DNA of 23,454 bases from a virus: the IMG/VR virus record IMGVR_UViG_3300048031_000543, positions 1-23,454 of that record, one strand, 5' to 3'. Of this stretch, positions 14,301-20,832 are shown in pieces (position 1 is the stretch's first letter; each line of letters opens with the position of its first letter). A program made the position numbers and the translations under genes. The notes below the pieces were generated by a model that saw only the letters and a list, made by a program, of their open reading frames with translations, searched no databases and was not told the DNA's origin.

Positions 14301-14567
14301 ATGGATATAAAAGTAATACAAGATGCGCAGATCACATATCAACGAACTTGTTGGAATGTGGCTGTAGAATATAAAGATGAGAAATATATTGTCCTTTCTG
14401 ATGAAGATGATAATGGAGGAGATGTTTCTTTATATGAATATGATACATCAAAGCCATATAATATAGGTGAAATCATAAATGATGATGCTCTATATGATGA
14501 AATCATTGAAACACTACTTGAATCGGGTGAAATGGGTTCTGGAATGACGAAAGGAACAATTGTATAA
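14301..14567 (+). CDS. Hypothetical small acidic protein
   Basis: 88 residues from ATG 14301; a GTG at 14286 would overlap the previous gene and is less likely. Strand-rich N-terminus (WNVAVEYKDEKYIVLSDEDD), acidic throughout (net charge strongly negative), and a Gly/Met-containing tail (ESGEMGSGMTKGTIV). A DNA-mimic or small regulatory protein is conceivable from the charge, but there is no motif. Typical AAATTATG start context without Shine-Dalgarno. Confidence 0.6.
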   Translation: MDIKVIQDAQITYQRTCWNVAVEYKDEKYIVLSDEDDNGGDVSLYEYDTSKPYNIGEIINDDALYDEIIETLLESGEMGSGMTKGTIV

Positions 14568-14574
14568 TTAAATT

Positions 14575-14757
14575 ATGTCGGAAGCAATAATCGATAAGAT
14601 AAACCAAGTTTGGAAAGATGCATATGGTGATGAAGCGGTCTATAAGACTGATGATCATGCATTATGTGCACGGATTCAATCATTAGCAGATGATCGAGCG
14701 TGCTGGTTAAGTAATGCAAGAGTATTGCAGAAGGAATTGAATAAATTAAGTTCTTGA
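14575..14757 (+). CDS. Hypothetical small protein (60 residues)
   Basis: MSEAIIDKINQVWKDAYGDE, then ALCARIQSLADDRACWLSNA and a charged helical end. Predominantly helical, no known motif. It starts 7 nt after the previous stop; its final bases overlap the -35 of the next promoter. Function unknown. Confidence 0.55.
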   Translation: MSEAIIDKINQVWKDAYGDEAVYKTDDHALCARIQSLADDRACWLSNARVLQKELNKLSS

Positions 14758-14782
14758 CAAAAGAATTAAACCATTATATAAT
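14754..14782 (+). promoter_or_regulatory. Perfect consensus sigma70 promoter, leaderless
   Basis: TTGACA (14754-14759), 17 bp, TATAAT (14777-14782). The expected start, seven bases after the -10, is 14789, exactly the A of the next gene's ATG. One of the clearest leaderless candidates in the window. Confidence 0.75.
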
Positions 14783-14788
14783 TACATT

Positions 14789-15298
14789 ATGAAAATTACA
14801 TTGGAACATCACGAAGAAAAGTTTACTTATGAAAGTAAATATGATTCATTGGATTTGCGCGAACTGACTGAGAAGTTGTATGCTTTGTGCATTGCCGCTG
14901 GCTATCATCCAGATGCTATAGGTGAATGCTTTTATGATAAAGGTCAAGAAGCGACCGAGCATCTTTATCCTGGTGGAGCTGAGCATCAAGATGACTGCCT
15001 TGAAGAATATGAACCGAATGAAGATGAATCGATTGTAGTTAAAAGTCGATATGGTGATGAAAGAAAATTCACTATCTTAGGTATGAATTGCGTTGAGTAT
15101 TCCTTTGAAGATGATGGGCATGTTGGCGGCTCAAGAGATGCTGATGGTAGCCTATACTCAGTTGACCCAAGTGGTGGACCATTTATCTCTATTGGCACAA
15201 TGCTTGGTAATATGCATAAAGACCTAGAAGGCTTAACTGTTACAAAAATTAAAGCGGATGAGGATAAACCAGGTGTATATTACCTTACGGTAAAATAA
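14789..15298 (+). CDS. Hypothetical acidic phage protein
   Basis: 169 residues. The N-terminal half is acidic (LEHHEEKFTYESKYDSLDLR; QDDCLEEYEPNEDESIVV). The C-terminal half looks like a beta-rich globular domain (FTILGMNCVEYSFEDDGHVG; SLYSVDPSGGPFISIGTML; VYYLTVK). No catalytic motif is recognised. It heads an apparent operon running to 16927 and has the strongest promoter of this region, so it is probably an early gene made in quantity. Confidence 0.65.
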   Translation: MKITLEHHEEKFTYESKYDSLDLRELTEKLYALCIAAGYHPDAIGECFYDKGQEATEHLYPGGAEHQDDCLEEYEPNEDESIVVKSRYGDERKFTILGMNCVEYSFEDDGHVGGSRDADGSLYSVDPSGGPFISIGTMLGNMHKDLEGLTVTKIKADEDKPGVYYLTVK

Positions 15299-15304
15299 GA
15301 ATAT

Positions 15305-15502
15305 ATGAAAAAAGAACCATATACTGAACCTCCAGGCTACGTGCAATGCAAGCCTGTCGGTCAAGATATGATTCGCTGCCATCGTTGCGGATGGGAAGGA
15401 AAAAGGCTGTATTTAGACGTAAACCAGGAAGGGATAGCTTGCCCGAAATGCCCGCAATTTAGGGATATGCGCGCTTCGCTTTCTATTATGGCGAATAAAT
15501 AA
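15305..15502 (+). CDS. Small zinc-ribbon protein
   Basis: 65 residues. IRCHRCGWEGKRLYL and GIACPKCPQF give two CxxC pairs about 22 residues apart, a rubredoxin- or zinc-ribbon-like knuckle. The N-terminus is Pro-rich (EPYTEPPGYVQCKPVG). Third zinc-ribbon gene of the window. Possibly a nucleic-acid-binding or transcription-modifying protein; the partner is unknown. Confidence 0.65.
   Translation: MKKEPYTEPPGYVQCKPVGQDMIRCHRCGWEGKRLYLDVNQEGIACPKCPQFRDMRASLSIMANK
15494..15501 (+). promoter_or_regulatory. T4-like late promoter variant (AATAAATA)
   Basis: Same variant and same exact spacing (+1 on the ATG at 15507) as at 10590 and 11959. It overlaps the Asn-Lys-stop end of the previous gene, so chance remains possible. 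Confidence 0.4.
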
Positions 15503-15506
15503 TTTT

Positions 15507-15803
15507 ATGAATAACATACCAGACAATTGGGTAGTAGTAAAAGTCGATGAAGATTTCTATAAAGTTCTTGCAGGATGGAGTGGGGGTTATCTCGATGGTG
15601 ACAGCTGGAGACTTAATAGCGGTATCTCTGAAGTAAAAGATGATGGAGACTATTGGCTATTCATTGGGGCAAGCGGTAGTGTTTATCAGTGTCATAAAAA
15701 AGGTTATGGTACTAGAATGAATATCGCAGGGCAAGTGAAACAGTTGGAAGAACTTGGCTGTGAATTAATGCCTGAAGAAACAGATTGGATGAAATTAGTA
15801 TAA
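15507..15803 (+). CDS. Conserved hypothetical phage protein (WSGGYLDGDSWRLNSGI type)
   Basis: 98 residues. NIPDNWVVVKVDED, YKVLAGWSGGYLDGDSWRLN, SGI, and WLFIGASGSVYQCHKKGYG make an all-beta small domain with conserved-looking Trp and Gly residues. I have the impression of a family spread across unrelated phages, known only as hypothetical. The C-terminus is a short helix (GQVKQLEELGCELMPEETDW). No function can be assigned. Confidence 0.7.
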   Translation: MNNIPDNWVVVKVDEDFYKVLAGWSGGYLDGDSWRLNSGISEVKDDGDYWLFIGASGSVYQCHKKGYGTRMNIAGQVKQLEELGCELMPEETDWMKLV

Positions 15804-15820
15804 AATCAAACAATAAAATT

Positions 15821-16087
15821 ATGAGAAAAACAAATGGTATTAAAGTAAATGCAGAATTAGATGATAAAGCCTTCGCTGTTGGAGATTTTATTCAGCAGTT
15901 AGGTGAAGTACAAGACCAGAAGTTCGAAGCTCTTTGGAAGGAATGTAAAGAAAAAGAATGGATTAAAGGTATGGACGAAGCGAATGCAAAAGATTGGCTC
16001 TTTGATTATGTCTTTAATGGCTGGGAAAAAGATAGTCTTGGTTTTTACAAAAGCTTTAGTGAATACTGCGGAGCAGATTGGGAATAA
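15821..16087 (+). CDS. Hypothetical small protein
   Basis: 88 residues from ATG 15821 (AAAATTATG context, as at most starts here); the upstream in-frame ATG at 15785 would overlap the previous gene. Acidic, helical, Trp-rich (ALWKECKEKEWIKGMDEANA; KDWLFDYVFNGWEKDS; YCGADWE). No motif recognised. It sits just before the RecB-type nuclease gene. Confidence 0.6.
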   Translation: MRKTNGIKVNAELDDKAFAVGDFIQQLGEVQDQKFEALWKECKEKEWIKGMDEANAKDWLFDYVFNGWEKDSLGFYKSFSEYCGADWE

Positions 16088-16095
16088 TATAGAAG

Positions 16096-16785
16096 ATGTT
16101 CAAGCATAATCCCATTGAATTAGATTACAATCTATCTGCTAAATCTACTAAAGCAGGAAGATTATACGAAGTGCCAGGTGGAAATTATTATCCTTCAATG
16201 ACCACAGTTCTTGGTTGGGCTACCAAAGATAAGATTCATGCTTGGAGAAAAGCAGTAGGAGCCGAAGAGGCTAATAGAATCTCTCGTCATGCCTGTGCTC
16301 GAGGTAATGCTGTTCATTACACAGCAGAAAGATATCTGAACAATGAAGAAGATTATCTCAAGGAGGGTACGATGCCTCATGTTATTCAGATGTGGAATTC
16401 AATGAAGAAGGTGCTTGATGAAAGAGTAGATAACATTGTTATGCAGGAATGTCCTCTTTACTCTGATGAATTAATGCTGGCAGGTCGAGTCGATCTCATC
16501 GCAGAGTTTGATGGTAAATTATCCATCATTGATTTCAAGACATCAAGTCGTCACAAAAGTGCAGAAGAGATCACAGGATATTTTCTTCAAGAATGTGGCT
16601 ACGCAGTAATGTTTGAGGAAAGAACTGGAATCAAGATTGATCAGATTGTTACCATCATGGTTGTGGAAGGCACAGAAGATTCCAAGGTTTTTATTGAATC
16701 TAGAGATAAATGGGTAGAAGAATTGAAAAGGCGCAGAGATGAATACTTTGATTATCTAAATAGGAAAATAAAGAATAATGAATAA
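16096..16785 (+). CDS. RecB/Cas4/MGME1-type PD-(D/E)XK exonuclease
   Basis: 229 residues. Nuclease core: GNAVHYTAERYL (H74, E78), AGRVDLIAEFDGK (D133), LSIIDFKTSS (D146, K148) and the RecB-family QxxxY element in LQECGYA (Q165, Y169), all in the usual order. Proteins of this type in T4-like phages are single-strand or end-processing exonucleases in recombination and DNA degradation. The N-terminus (YYPSMTTVLGWATKDKIHAW) is typical of the MGME1/phage exonuclease branch. A helical C-terminus follows. Possible jobs are host-genome recycling for dNTPs, fitting with nrdAB, or recombination. Confidence 0.88.
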   Translation: MFKHNPIELDYNLSAKSTKAGRLYEVPGGNYYPSMTTVLGWATKDKIHAWRKAVGAEEANRISRHACARGNAVHYTAERYLNNEEDYLKEGTMPHVIQMWNSMKKVLDERVDNIVMQECPLYSDELMLAGRVDLIAEFDGKLSIIDFKTSSRHKSAEEITGYFLQECGYAVMFEERTGIKIDQIVTIMVVEGTEDSKVFIESRDKWVEELKRRRDEYFDYLNRKIKNNE

Positions 16786-16927
16786 ATTTGTTAACGAAAG
16801 ATTCTCTGATCATATATGTTTCTGGCTAGTTGTCTTATCGATTACTGCCTTTTGCTTTGATAAAGTTTCGCATGGCATATATCTTGCGATTCTTGCAAAT
16901 ACTCTAAAACACCACTGGTTCAAATAA
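16778..16927 (+). CDS. Tiny membrane protein (49 residues)
   Basis: ATG overlaps the end of the nuclease gene by 8 nt. After a charged start (MNKFVNERFSD) come hydrophobic stretches HICFWLVVLSITAFCF and HGIYLAILANTL, then HHWFK: a two-pass membrane hairpin with basic ends. Resembles the other small membrane genes of the window in design but not sequence. Function unknown. Confidence 0.6.
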   Translation: MNKFVNERFSDHICFWLVVLSITAFCFDKVSHGIYLAILANTLKHHWFK

Positions 16928-16951
16928 AATCCATCTAGAAATCATATTTCT

Positions 16952-16959
16952 TATAAATA
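16952..16959 (+). promoter_or_regulatory. T4-like late promoter, exact TATAAATA
   Basis: Perfect late-promoter motif in a 38-nt gap. +1 would be 16965, one base before the ATG at 16966. It makes the following gene a late gene within an otherwise early-type region. Confidence 0.7.
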
Positions 16960-16965
16960 GATCAT

Positions 16966-17769
16966 ATGGCTATCTGGAATAAAATAGAACAAGCTCTCAA
17001 TACCAATAATACTACGCAGTATGAGGTTGTTATGCTGGCCGATAAAGACGGTAATATACTAAATTCCAGTGGTGCAGCATCAAATATCCCTATCGCTGCT
17101 GGCGAAGTTGGTGGTTATTCTCACATTAATAAATTTGGTTATAGTGATGATGTACAAACATTATCTACTATTTGGGATGGAGAAACAATATATGCTTACT
17201 CAGACACCGCAGGTATAGTCACCGTTGAAAGTGATGCAGCCACAAATGGAGACGACGGGGCTGTAATTGAAGTTCAAGGTTTGGATTCAAGCTATAACGT
17301 AGTTGTACAAGATATCACAATTTCAGGTTCAACTGGAACAGGAACAACCGATTTAATTCGAGTATTTAGAGCGAGAGTAAAAACCGCTGCAACAGGTGAA
17401 TCGACGAATGTTGGTAATATCGATATTGATATTGATGGGGCATTAAGAGCAAAGATTCTTGAAGAAAAAGGACAAACGCTTATGGCTGTTTATACCGTAC
17501 CTGCAGGAAAGACTGCATATCTTTTAAATCTTACTATGTCTCTCGATAAAAGCTCTGATGTTTTATTTAAGCTTATGGCTAAAACACACAATGATGGCGC
17601 ATTTAATATTAAAGGGCAATTTGGTACATTTGCATCACCGATCGATCACAATTATCCCGTACCTCTTAAGTTTGAAGAGAAGACTGATATCGAAGTAAGA
17701 GCAGTTGCAGGTAATCAATGTGGTGCAGGTGCAACTTTTGATTTAATTTTAGTAGATAATCCTTCTTAA
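16966..17769 (+). CDS. Probable virion structural protein (beta-rich)
   Basis: 267 residues, with composition and motifs of a structural protein: rich in Gly, Ser, Thr, Ala and Val, beta-strand patterned, few Cys. GEVGGYSHINKFGYSDDVQT and TIWDGETIYAYSDTA open a region (40-130) I associate with virion proteins of marine phages, with GDDGAVIEVQGLDSSYN. The C-terminal domain (180-267) includes YTVPAGKTAYLLNLTMSLD and DIEVRAVAGNQCGAGATFDL, typical of fibre or decoration beta-sandwiches. It has its own exact late promoter and stands alone; no terminator hairpin with a T-run is visible. Which part of the particle it belongs to is not known. Confidence 0.8.
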   Translation: MAIWNKIEQALNTNNTTQYEVVMLADKDGNILNSSGAASNIPIAAGEVGGYSHINKFGYSDDVQTLSTIWDGETIYAYSDTAGIVTVESDAATNGDDGAVIEVQGLDSSYNVVVQDITISGSTGTGTTDLIRVFRARVKTAATGESTNVGNIDIDIDGALRAKILEEKGQTLMAVYTVPAGKTAYLLNLTMSLDKSSDVLFKLMAKTHNDGAFNIKGQFGTFASPIDHNYPVPLKFEEKTDIEVRAVAGNQCGAGATFDLILVDNPS

Positions 17770-17780
17770 TGTATAACTAG

Positions 17781-17856
17781 TTGATAATCAACAAGTTGTA
17801 AATTTTTAGGCAGGTCGAAAAAGTCTTTTGTAACCCCTTGATGGTCAACGAGTTAT
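17781..17856 (+). repeat. Pair of imperfect 19-bp direct repeats upstream of a promoter
   Basis: TTGATAATCAACAAGTTGT (17781-17799) and TTGATGGTCAACGAGTTAT (17838-17856) match at 15 of 19 positions, spaced 57 bp start to start (about five helical turns at roughly 11 bp). Each contains an inverted element TTGAT..TCAA. They lie just upstream of the promoter at 17862 and look like regulator-binding sites. Confidence 0.5.
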
Positions 17857-17861
17857 CTGTG

Positions 17862-17890
17862 TTGACAAATTGTCGATTTTATGGTATAAT
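17862..17890 (+). promoter_or_regulatory. Perfect sigma70 promoter with extended -10 and overlapping palindrome
   Basis: TTGACA (17862-17867), 17 bp, TGGTATAAT with TATAAT at 17885-17890. The 11-bp palindrome GACAAATTGTC (17864-17874) covers the -35 and is a candidate operator. The start near 17897 leaves a leader of about 12 nt before ATG 17909. Confidence 0.75.
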
Positions 17891-17908
17891 ATACATATAA
17901 GATTGATA

Positions 17909-18202
17909 ATGAATACAACTAAAAAAGAAAAAACCGTCCTTCAGCTCATCGCTCAGAATGAGTATAATGCAATGAATTATGGGGTGCCTGAGACCGCCAA
18001 CGATACCGTCACTTGGTGCAATTGCATCGATGTCGGATATATCTATGATGATATGGAATATCCATCATCTGCCTCACTCCCAGGCATTGTTGCTTCTCTT
18101 GTGAAAAAGGGTCTGATCGATACTAATGGAGAAACAGTCTCTCACACCGACACTGGTTTCGCATACTGGAAATCTGAAATCTATCGTGATGAGAAAAAAT
18201 AA
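17909..18202 (+). CDS. Small protein with winged-helix-like C-terminus
   Basis: 97 residues. A longer reading from 17870 would start inside the promoter, so MNTTKKEKTVLQLIAQNEYN is taken as the start. ASLPGIVASLVKKGLIDTNG, then TVSHTDTGFAYWKSEI, has the pattern of a recognition helix and wing in DNA-binding domains (SL..KGLI....hT..G). It could be a regulator, perhaps of its own palindrome-covered promoter. Probably an early protein; family not identified. Confidence 0.65.
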   Translation: MNTTKKEKTVLQLIAQNEYNAMNYGVPETANDTVTWCNCIDVGYIYDDMEYPSSASLPGIVASLVKKGLIDTNGETVSHTDTGFAYWKSEIYRDEKK

Positions 18203-18204
18203 TT

Positions 18205-18534
18205 ATGAATAAGATCGAAATTCACCGACCAACTAATCGCAGAGATCAATGGGACGCAGACAAAAATACTACTCGTTCCAAAATCTACGAGGCTACCATT
18301 CCTCAAATTAAAAAGGAACGTTTTGCCGAAGAAGCTGCTGAACTCATGTTTCACATTTTAAATGCACCTGAAGAAATGCTAAGCGAAGTCGAACTCAACA
18401 TCGCAAATGATTTTCGTGCACAAAAACATTATTCTTTATCGACCGGTGATGTAGTCGTAGTAGATGGAGAGCATTTTTTATGCGAATCAATCGGTTGGAA
18501 AAAGATTGAAAACCCAATTTATCCTTTAATATAA
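18205..18534 (+). CDS. Hypothetical protein with YodL-like domain
   Basis: 109 residues. YSLSTGDVVVVDGEHFLCES, then IGWKKIE, closely follows the YodL-domain pattern (ySLSvGDvv...g..y.c.sfGw) found in small mobile-element and phage proteins. The N-terminal half is helical and charged (KKERFAEEAAELMFHILNAP). No activity is established for this domain. It starts 2 nt after the previous gene and precedes the tRNA. Confidence 0.65.
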   Translation: MNKIEIHRPTNRRDQWDADKNTTRSKIYEATIPQIKKERFAEEAAELMFHILNAPEEMLSEVELNIANDFRAQKHYSLSTGDVVVVDGEHFLCESIGWKKIENPIYPLI

Positions 18535-18544
18535 TTATGTTATT

Positions 18545-18621
<77 letters not shown>

Positions 18622-18631
18622 ATTTTAAACA

Positions 18632-18838
18632 ATGATAGAAAAATCTAAAATAGTAAGACAACTACTGGGGCTCGATGAGCCACCACCACGTGAATTGGTT
18701 AAGAATCGCCGCGGCGTGATGGTCTATGGTCACAAGACTGCGGGCGAGATACAAATATTCAATAATGAATCTTGGGCTAAAAACAAGAAATACTATGTGC
18801 CTCGGAAAGGGCACAAATCTGTAATGAAACAATTTTAA
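18632..18838 (+). CDS. Hypothetical small basic protein
   Basis: 68 residues directly after the tRNA. Basic (NRRGVMVYGHKTAGE; YYVPRKGHKSVMKQF) with a Pro-rich N-terminal turn (GLDEPPPRELV). No motif recognised; likely nucleic-acid contact from charge only. Confidence 0.6.
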   Translation: MIEKSKIVRQLLGLDEPPPRELVKNRRGVMVYGHKTAGEIQIFNNESWAKNKKYYVPRKGHKSVMKQF

Positions 18839-18847
18839 TTGACTATA

Positions 18848-19045
18848 ATGAAAAAAGAATATATAATAAACGATATGAATGATGATGAACTAAGATTGGG
18901 TGAGGACATCCTATTTTCCTGTGGCAATATGATTGGTAGTGGCACAGTATTTAAAATTATGGATGGTGATGAAATCATCGTTCAAACTGGAAATGGAGGG
19001 CGTGGTCTTGAATACATCAAGAAATCGGATATTATCCGCGCTTAA
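18848..19045 (+). CDS. Hypothetical small protein (65 residues)
   Basis: Start chosen at ATG 18848 (MKKEYIINDMND) rather than the TTG at 18839. Beta-rich: RLGEDILFSCGNMIGSGTVF, KIMDGDEIIVQTGNGG and RGLEYIKKSDI suggest a small SH3-like or KOW-like barrel. Function unknown. Confidence 0.6.
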   Translation: MKKEYIINDMNDDELRLGEDILFSCGNMIGSGTVFKIMDGDEIIVQTGNGGRGLEYIKKSDIIRA

Positions 19046-19051
19046 TAAATT

Positions 19052-19621
19052 ATGATTATATTGACAGACGCAGATGGAGTCCTTTTGAATTGGGCTCAAA
19101 GTTATCACTGGTGGATGCATCGCAAAGGATATCGCCAAAAGAATCCTAATGAATATGCTATGGATAAGTGTTATGGAATCCCACGAGATGAATCTCAAGA
19201 ACTATGTAGAACGTTCTGTGAATCAGCCGCGGTTGGATTCTTACCTCCTATGCGAGATGCTGTGAAGTATGTTCGGAAATTACATGAAGAACATGGTGCA
19301 GTATTTCATTGTATTACATCTATGAGTGATGATCCTTGGGCTATCAAACTTCGTGAACAGAATCTTGATCGAATCTTTGGTGAAGGCATCTTTGAACGTG
19401 TTGTCTGCCTCGGATGTGGAGATGATAAAGATGAAGCACTTGAACGATATCGAGATTCAGATTTTATTTGGGTGGAAGATAAACCCCAGAATGCAGACCT
19501 TGGAGCAACAATGGGTCTCAACACATTTCTCTTAAATCACATCTATAATAAAGATGCTATACTTGATGATCGTGTAACACGGGTCAATAACTGGAAGGAA
19601 ATTTACGAATATGTGGCTTGA
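19052..19621 (+). CDS. HAD-superfamily phosphatase, 5'-nucleotidase-like
   Basis: 189 residues. Motif I TDADGVLL (nucleophile D6, acid D8), motif II CITSMS, then a Lys/Arg helix and motif IV WVEDKPQNAD. There is a helical cap between motifs I and II containing WWMHRKGYRQKNP. It resembles the deoxynucleotidase-like HAD proteins common in T4-like cyanophages, which probably tune nucleotide pools, in keeping with nrdAB; the exact substrate is not readable. The stop lies inside the next gene (11-nt overlap), implying coupling to the PQ-loop protein. Confidence 0.85.
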   Translation: MIILTDADGVLLNWAQSYHWWMHRKGYRQKNPNEYAMDKCYGIPRDESQELCRTFCESAAVGFLPPMRDAVKYVRKLHEEHGAVFHCITSMSDDPWAIKLREQNLDRIFGEGIFERVVCLGCGDDKDEALERYRDSDFIWVEDKPQNADLGATMGLNTFLLNHIYNKDAILDDRVTRVNNWKEIYEYVA

Positions 19622-19874
19622 AAATGTTCTAGGAATAATCTATAATGTTTGTTTCATTGGGTGCTTCTGGCCCCAAATTTACAAATCAATTAAAACTCGA
19701 TCGGTCGAAGATGTAAGTATCTGGCTTTGTTTCATGTCTATCATTGGATATTGTGCAGCTCTGGGTTATGCTCTTCTTCGATTTGGATTTGATTTCTGGC
19801 TGTGCATCAATTATATCTTGAGTGGCATTTCGGTGATCGCAATGATTTCAGTGTACTATAAATACAAAAAATGA
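19611..19874 (+). CDS. SemiSWEET/PQ-loop-like membrane protein
   Basis: 87 residues with three predicted transmembrane helices (about 7-22, 34-55, 63-82), the architecture of bacterial SemiSWEET sugar transporters. The PQ motif FWPQIYKSIKTRSVEDVSIW sits just after helix 1, as in PQ-loop/MtN3 proteins, and GYCAALGYALLRFG is in helix 2. SemiSWEETs dimerise and move sugars passively. In a phage it may alter host sugar or metabolite flux, or be repurposed. It overlaps both neighbours (HAD phosphatase and a tiny membrane gene). Confidence 0.85.
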   Translation: MWLENVLGIIYNVCFIGCFWPQIYKSIKTRSVEDVSIWLCFMSIIGYCAALGYALLRFGFDFWLCINYILSGISVIAMISVYYKYKK

Positions 19875-19990
19875 AAGATTCATTAAATAATAATAATAAA
19901 AACAGATTGCAATTAAGGGAGAAGATATTTATTGGAGTGTTTCTAACAGCCTCCTTTATTTGTCTATGTTTCTGGTTAAGTTTACTATGA
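19871..19990 (+). CDS. Tiny single-span membrane protein (39 residues)
   Basis: ATG overlaps the PQ-loop stop (ATGA) and its own TGA overlaps the next ATG (ATGA). A charged N-terminus (SLNNNNKNRLQLREK) and one hydrophobic helix (IFIGVFLTASFICLCFWLSL) at the end. The double overlap supports a genuine gene. Role unknown. Confidence 0.55.
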   Translation: MKDSLNNNNKNRLQLREKIFIGVFLTASFICLCFWLSLL

Positions 19991-20832
19991 GAGAAAAAAA
20001 CATATTAGTAACAGGTGGTGCAGGTTTCATCGGAAGCCATCTGTGTGAGAGATTACATAAAGATGGATATAATGTCACAAGCCTAGATAATTATTTTACT
20101 GGCTCAATTGATAATCATATCGATGGAGTTAATTATATTAATGCTCCTACATGCGATATTCATTATGCACCCATTATGAGAACACCCGATATTGTATATC
20201 ATCTAGGTGAATATTCTCGTGTCGAACAGAGTTTTAGTGATGTTCGACTTGTCCACGAATATAATACAAAAGGAACCATTGAAGTGCTTGAATATGTAAG
20301 AGAGATCGGAGCCAAGCTCGTCTATGCTGGCAGTAGCACAAAATTCAGCGATAACGGTGCAAATGACTCACCTTATGCTTTCAGTAAGGCTAAGAATACC
20401 GAACTGGTGATGAACTACGGCAAGTGGTATGATATCCCGTATGCCATAACATATTTCTATAATGTCTATGGAGGTCGAGAAATCAAAGAAGGGAAGTATG
20501 CTACACTTATCGCTCTATTCAGAGATAAGATAGAGAAAGGCGAGAAATTGACCGTCGTATCACCCGGCACCCAAAAAAGAAATTTCACACACATTGATGA
20601 TATCATTGATGCTCTTGTATTAATCGGCGAACACGGTGAAGGTGATGGCTATGGAATTGGATCAGAGGAATCTTATTCTGTTTTAGATGTCGCAAAAATG
20701 TTAAATGGTGACATTCAAATGTTGCCTGAAAGAAAAGGCAATAGAATGACAGGCGATGTCATAACAGATAAAACAAAAGCCTTGGGTTGGAATACAGAGA
20801 AAAACTTGAAAGATTACATTAATATACTATGA
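19987..20832 (+). CDS. NAD-dependent epimerase/dehydratase (extended SDR)
   Basis: 281 residues from ATG 19987; an upstream ATG at 19960 lies inside the tiny membrane gene. LVTGGAGFIGSHL (residues 7-19) is the Rossmann glycine motif, D34 in SLDN suits NAD, and Y130 xxx K134 in YAFSK with Ser in YAGSSTKF complete the catalytic set. YNVYGG, RNFTHIDDIIDAL and LGW (motif set of nucleotide-sugar epimerases, GalE/WbpP/RmlB branch) follow. The product likely remodels a nucleotide sugar, feeding the glycosyltransferase three genes downstream or host surface-sugar changes. It overlaps the DnaQ-like gene by ATGA. Confidence 0.9.
   Translation: MREKNILVTGGAGFIGSHLCERLHKDGYNVTSLDNYFTGSIDNHIDGVNYINAPTCDIHYAPIMRTPDIVYHLGEYSRVEQSFSDVRLVHEYNTKGTIEVLEYVREIGAKLVYAGSSTKFSDNGANDSPYAFSKAKNTELVMNYGKWYDIPYAITYFYNVYGGREIKEGKYATLIALFRDKIEKGEKLTVVSPGTQKRNFTHIDDIIDALVLIGEHGEGDGYGIGSEESYSVLDVAKMLNGDIQMLPERKGNRMTGDVITDKTKALGWNTEKNLKDYINIL

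Noticed and set aside
17870-17908. TTG start at 17870 for the gene at 17909
   Set aside because: It lies between the -35 and -10 of a perfect promoter, so it would be upstream of the transcript start.
19960-19986. Upstream ATG for the epimerase
   Set aside because: It lies inside the 39-residue membrane gene; the ATGA overlap at 19987 places the Rossmann motif at the usual distance from Met1.
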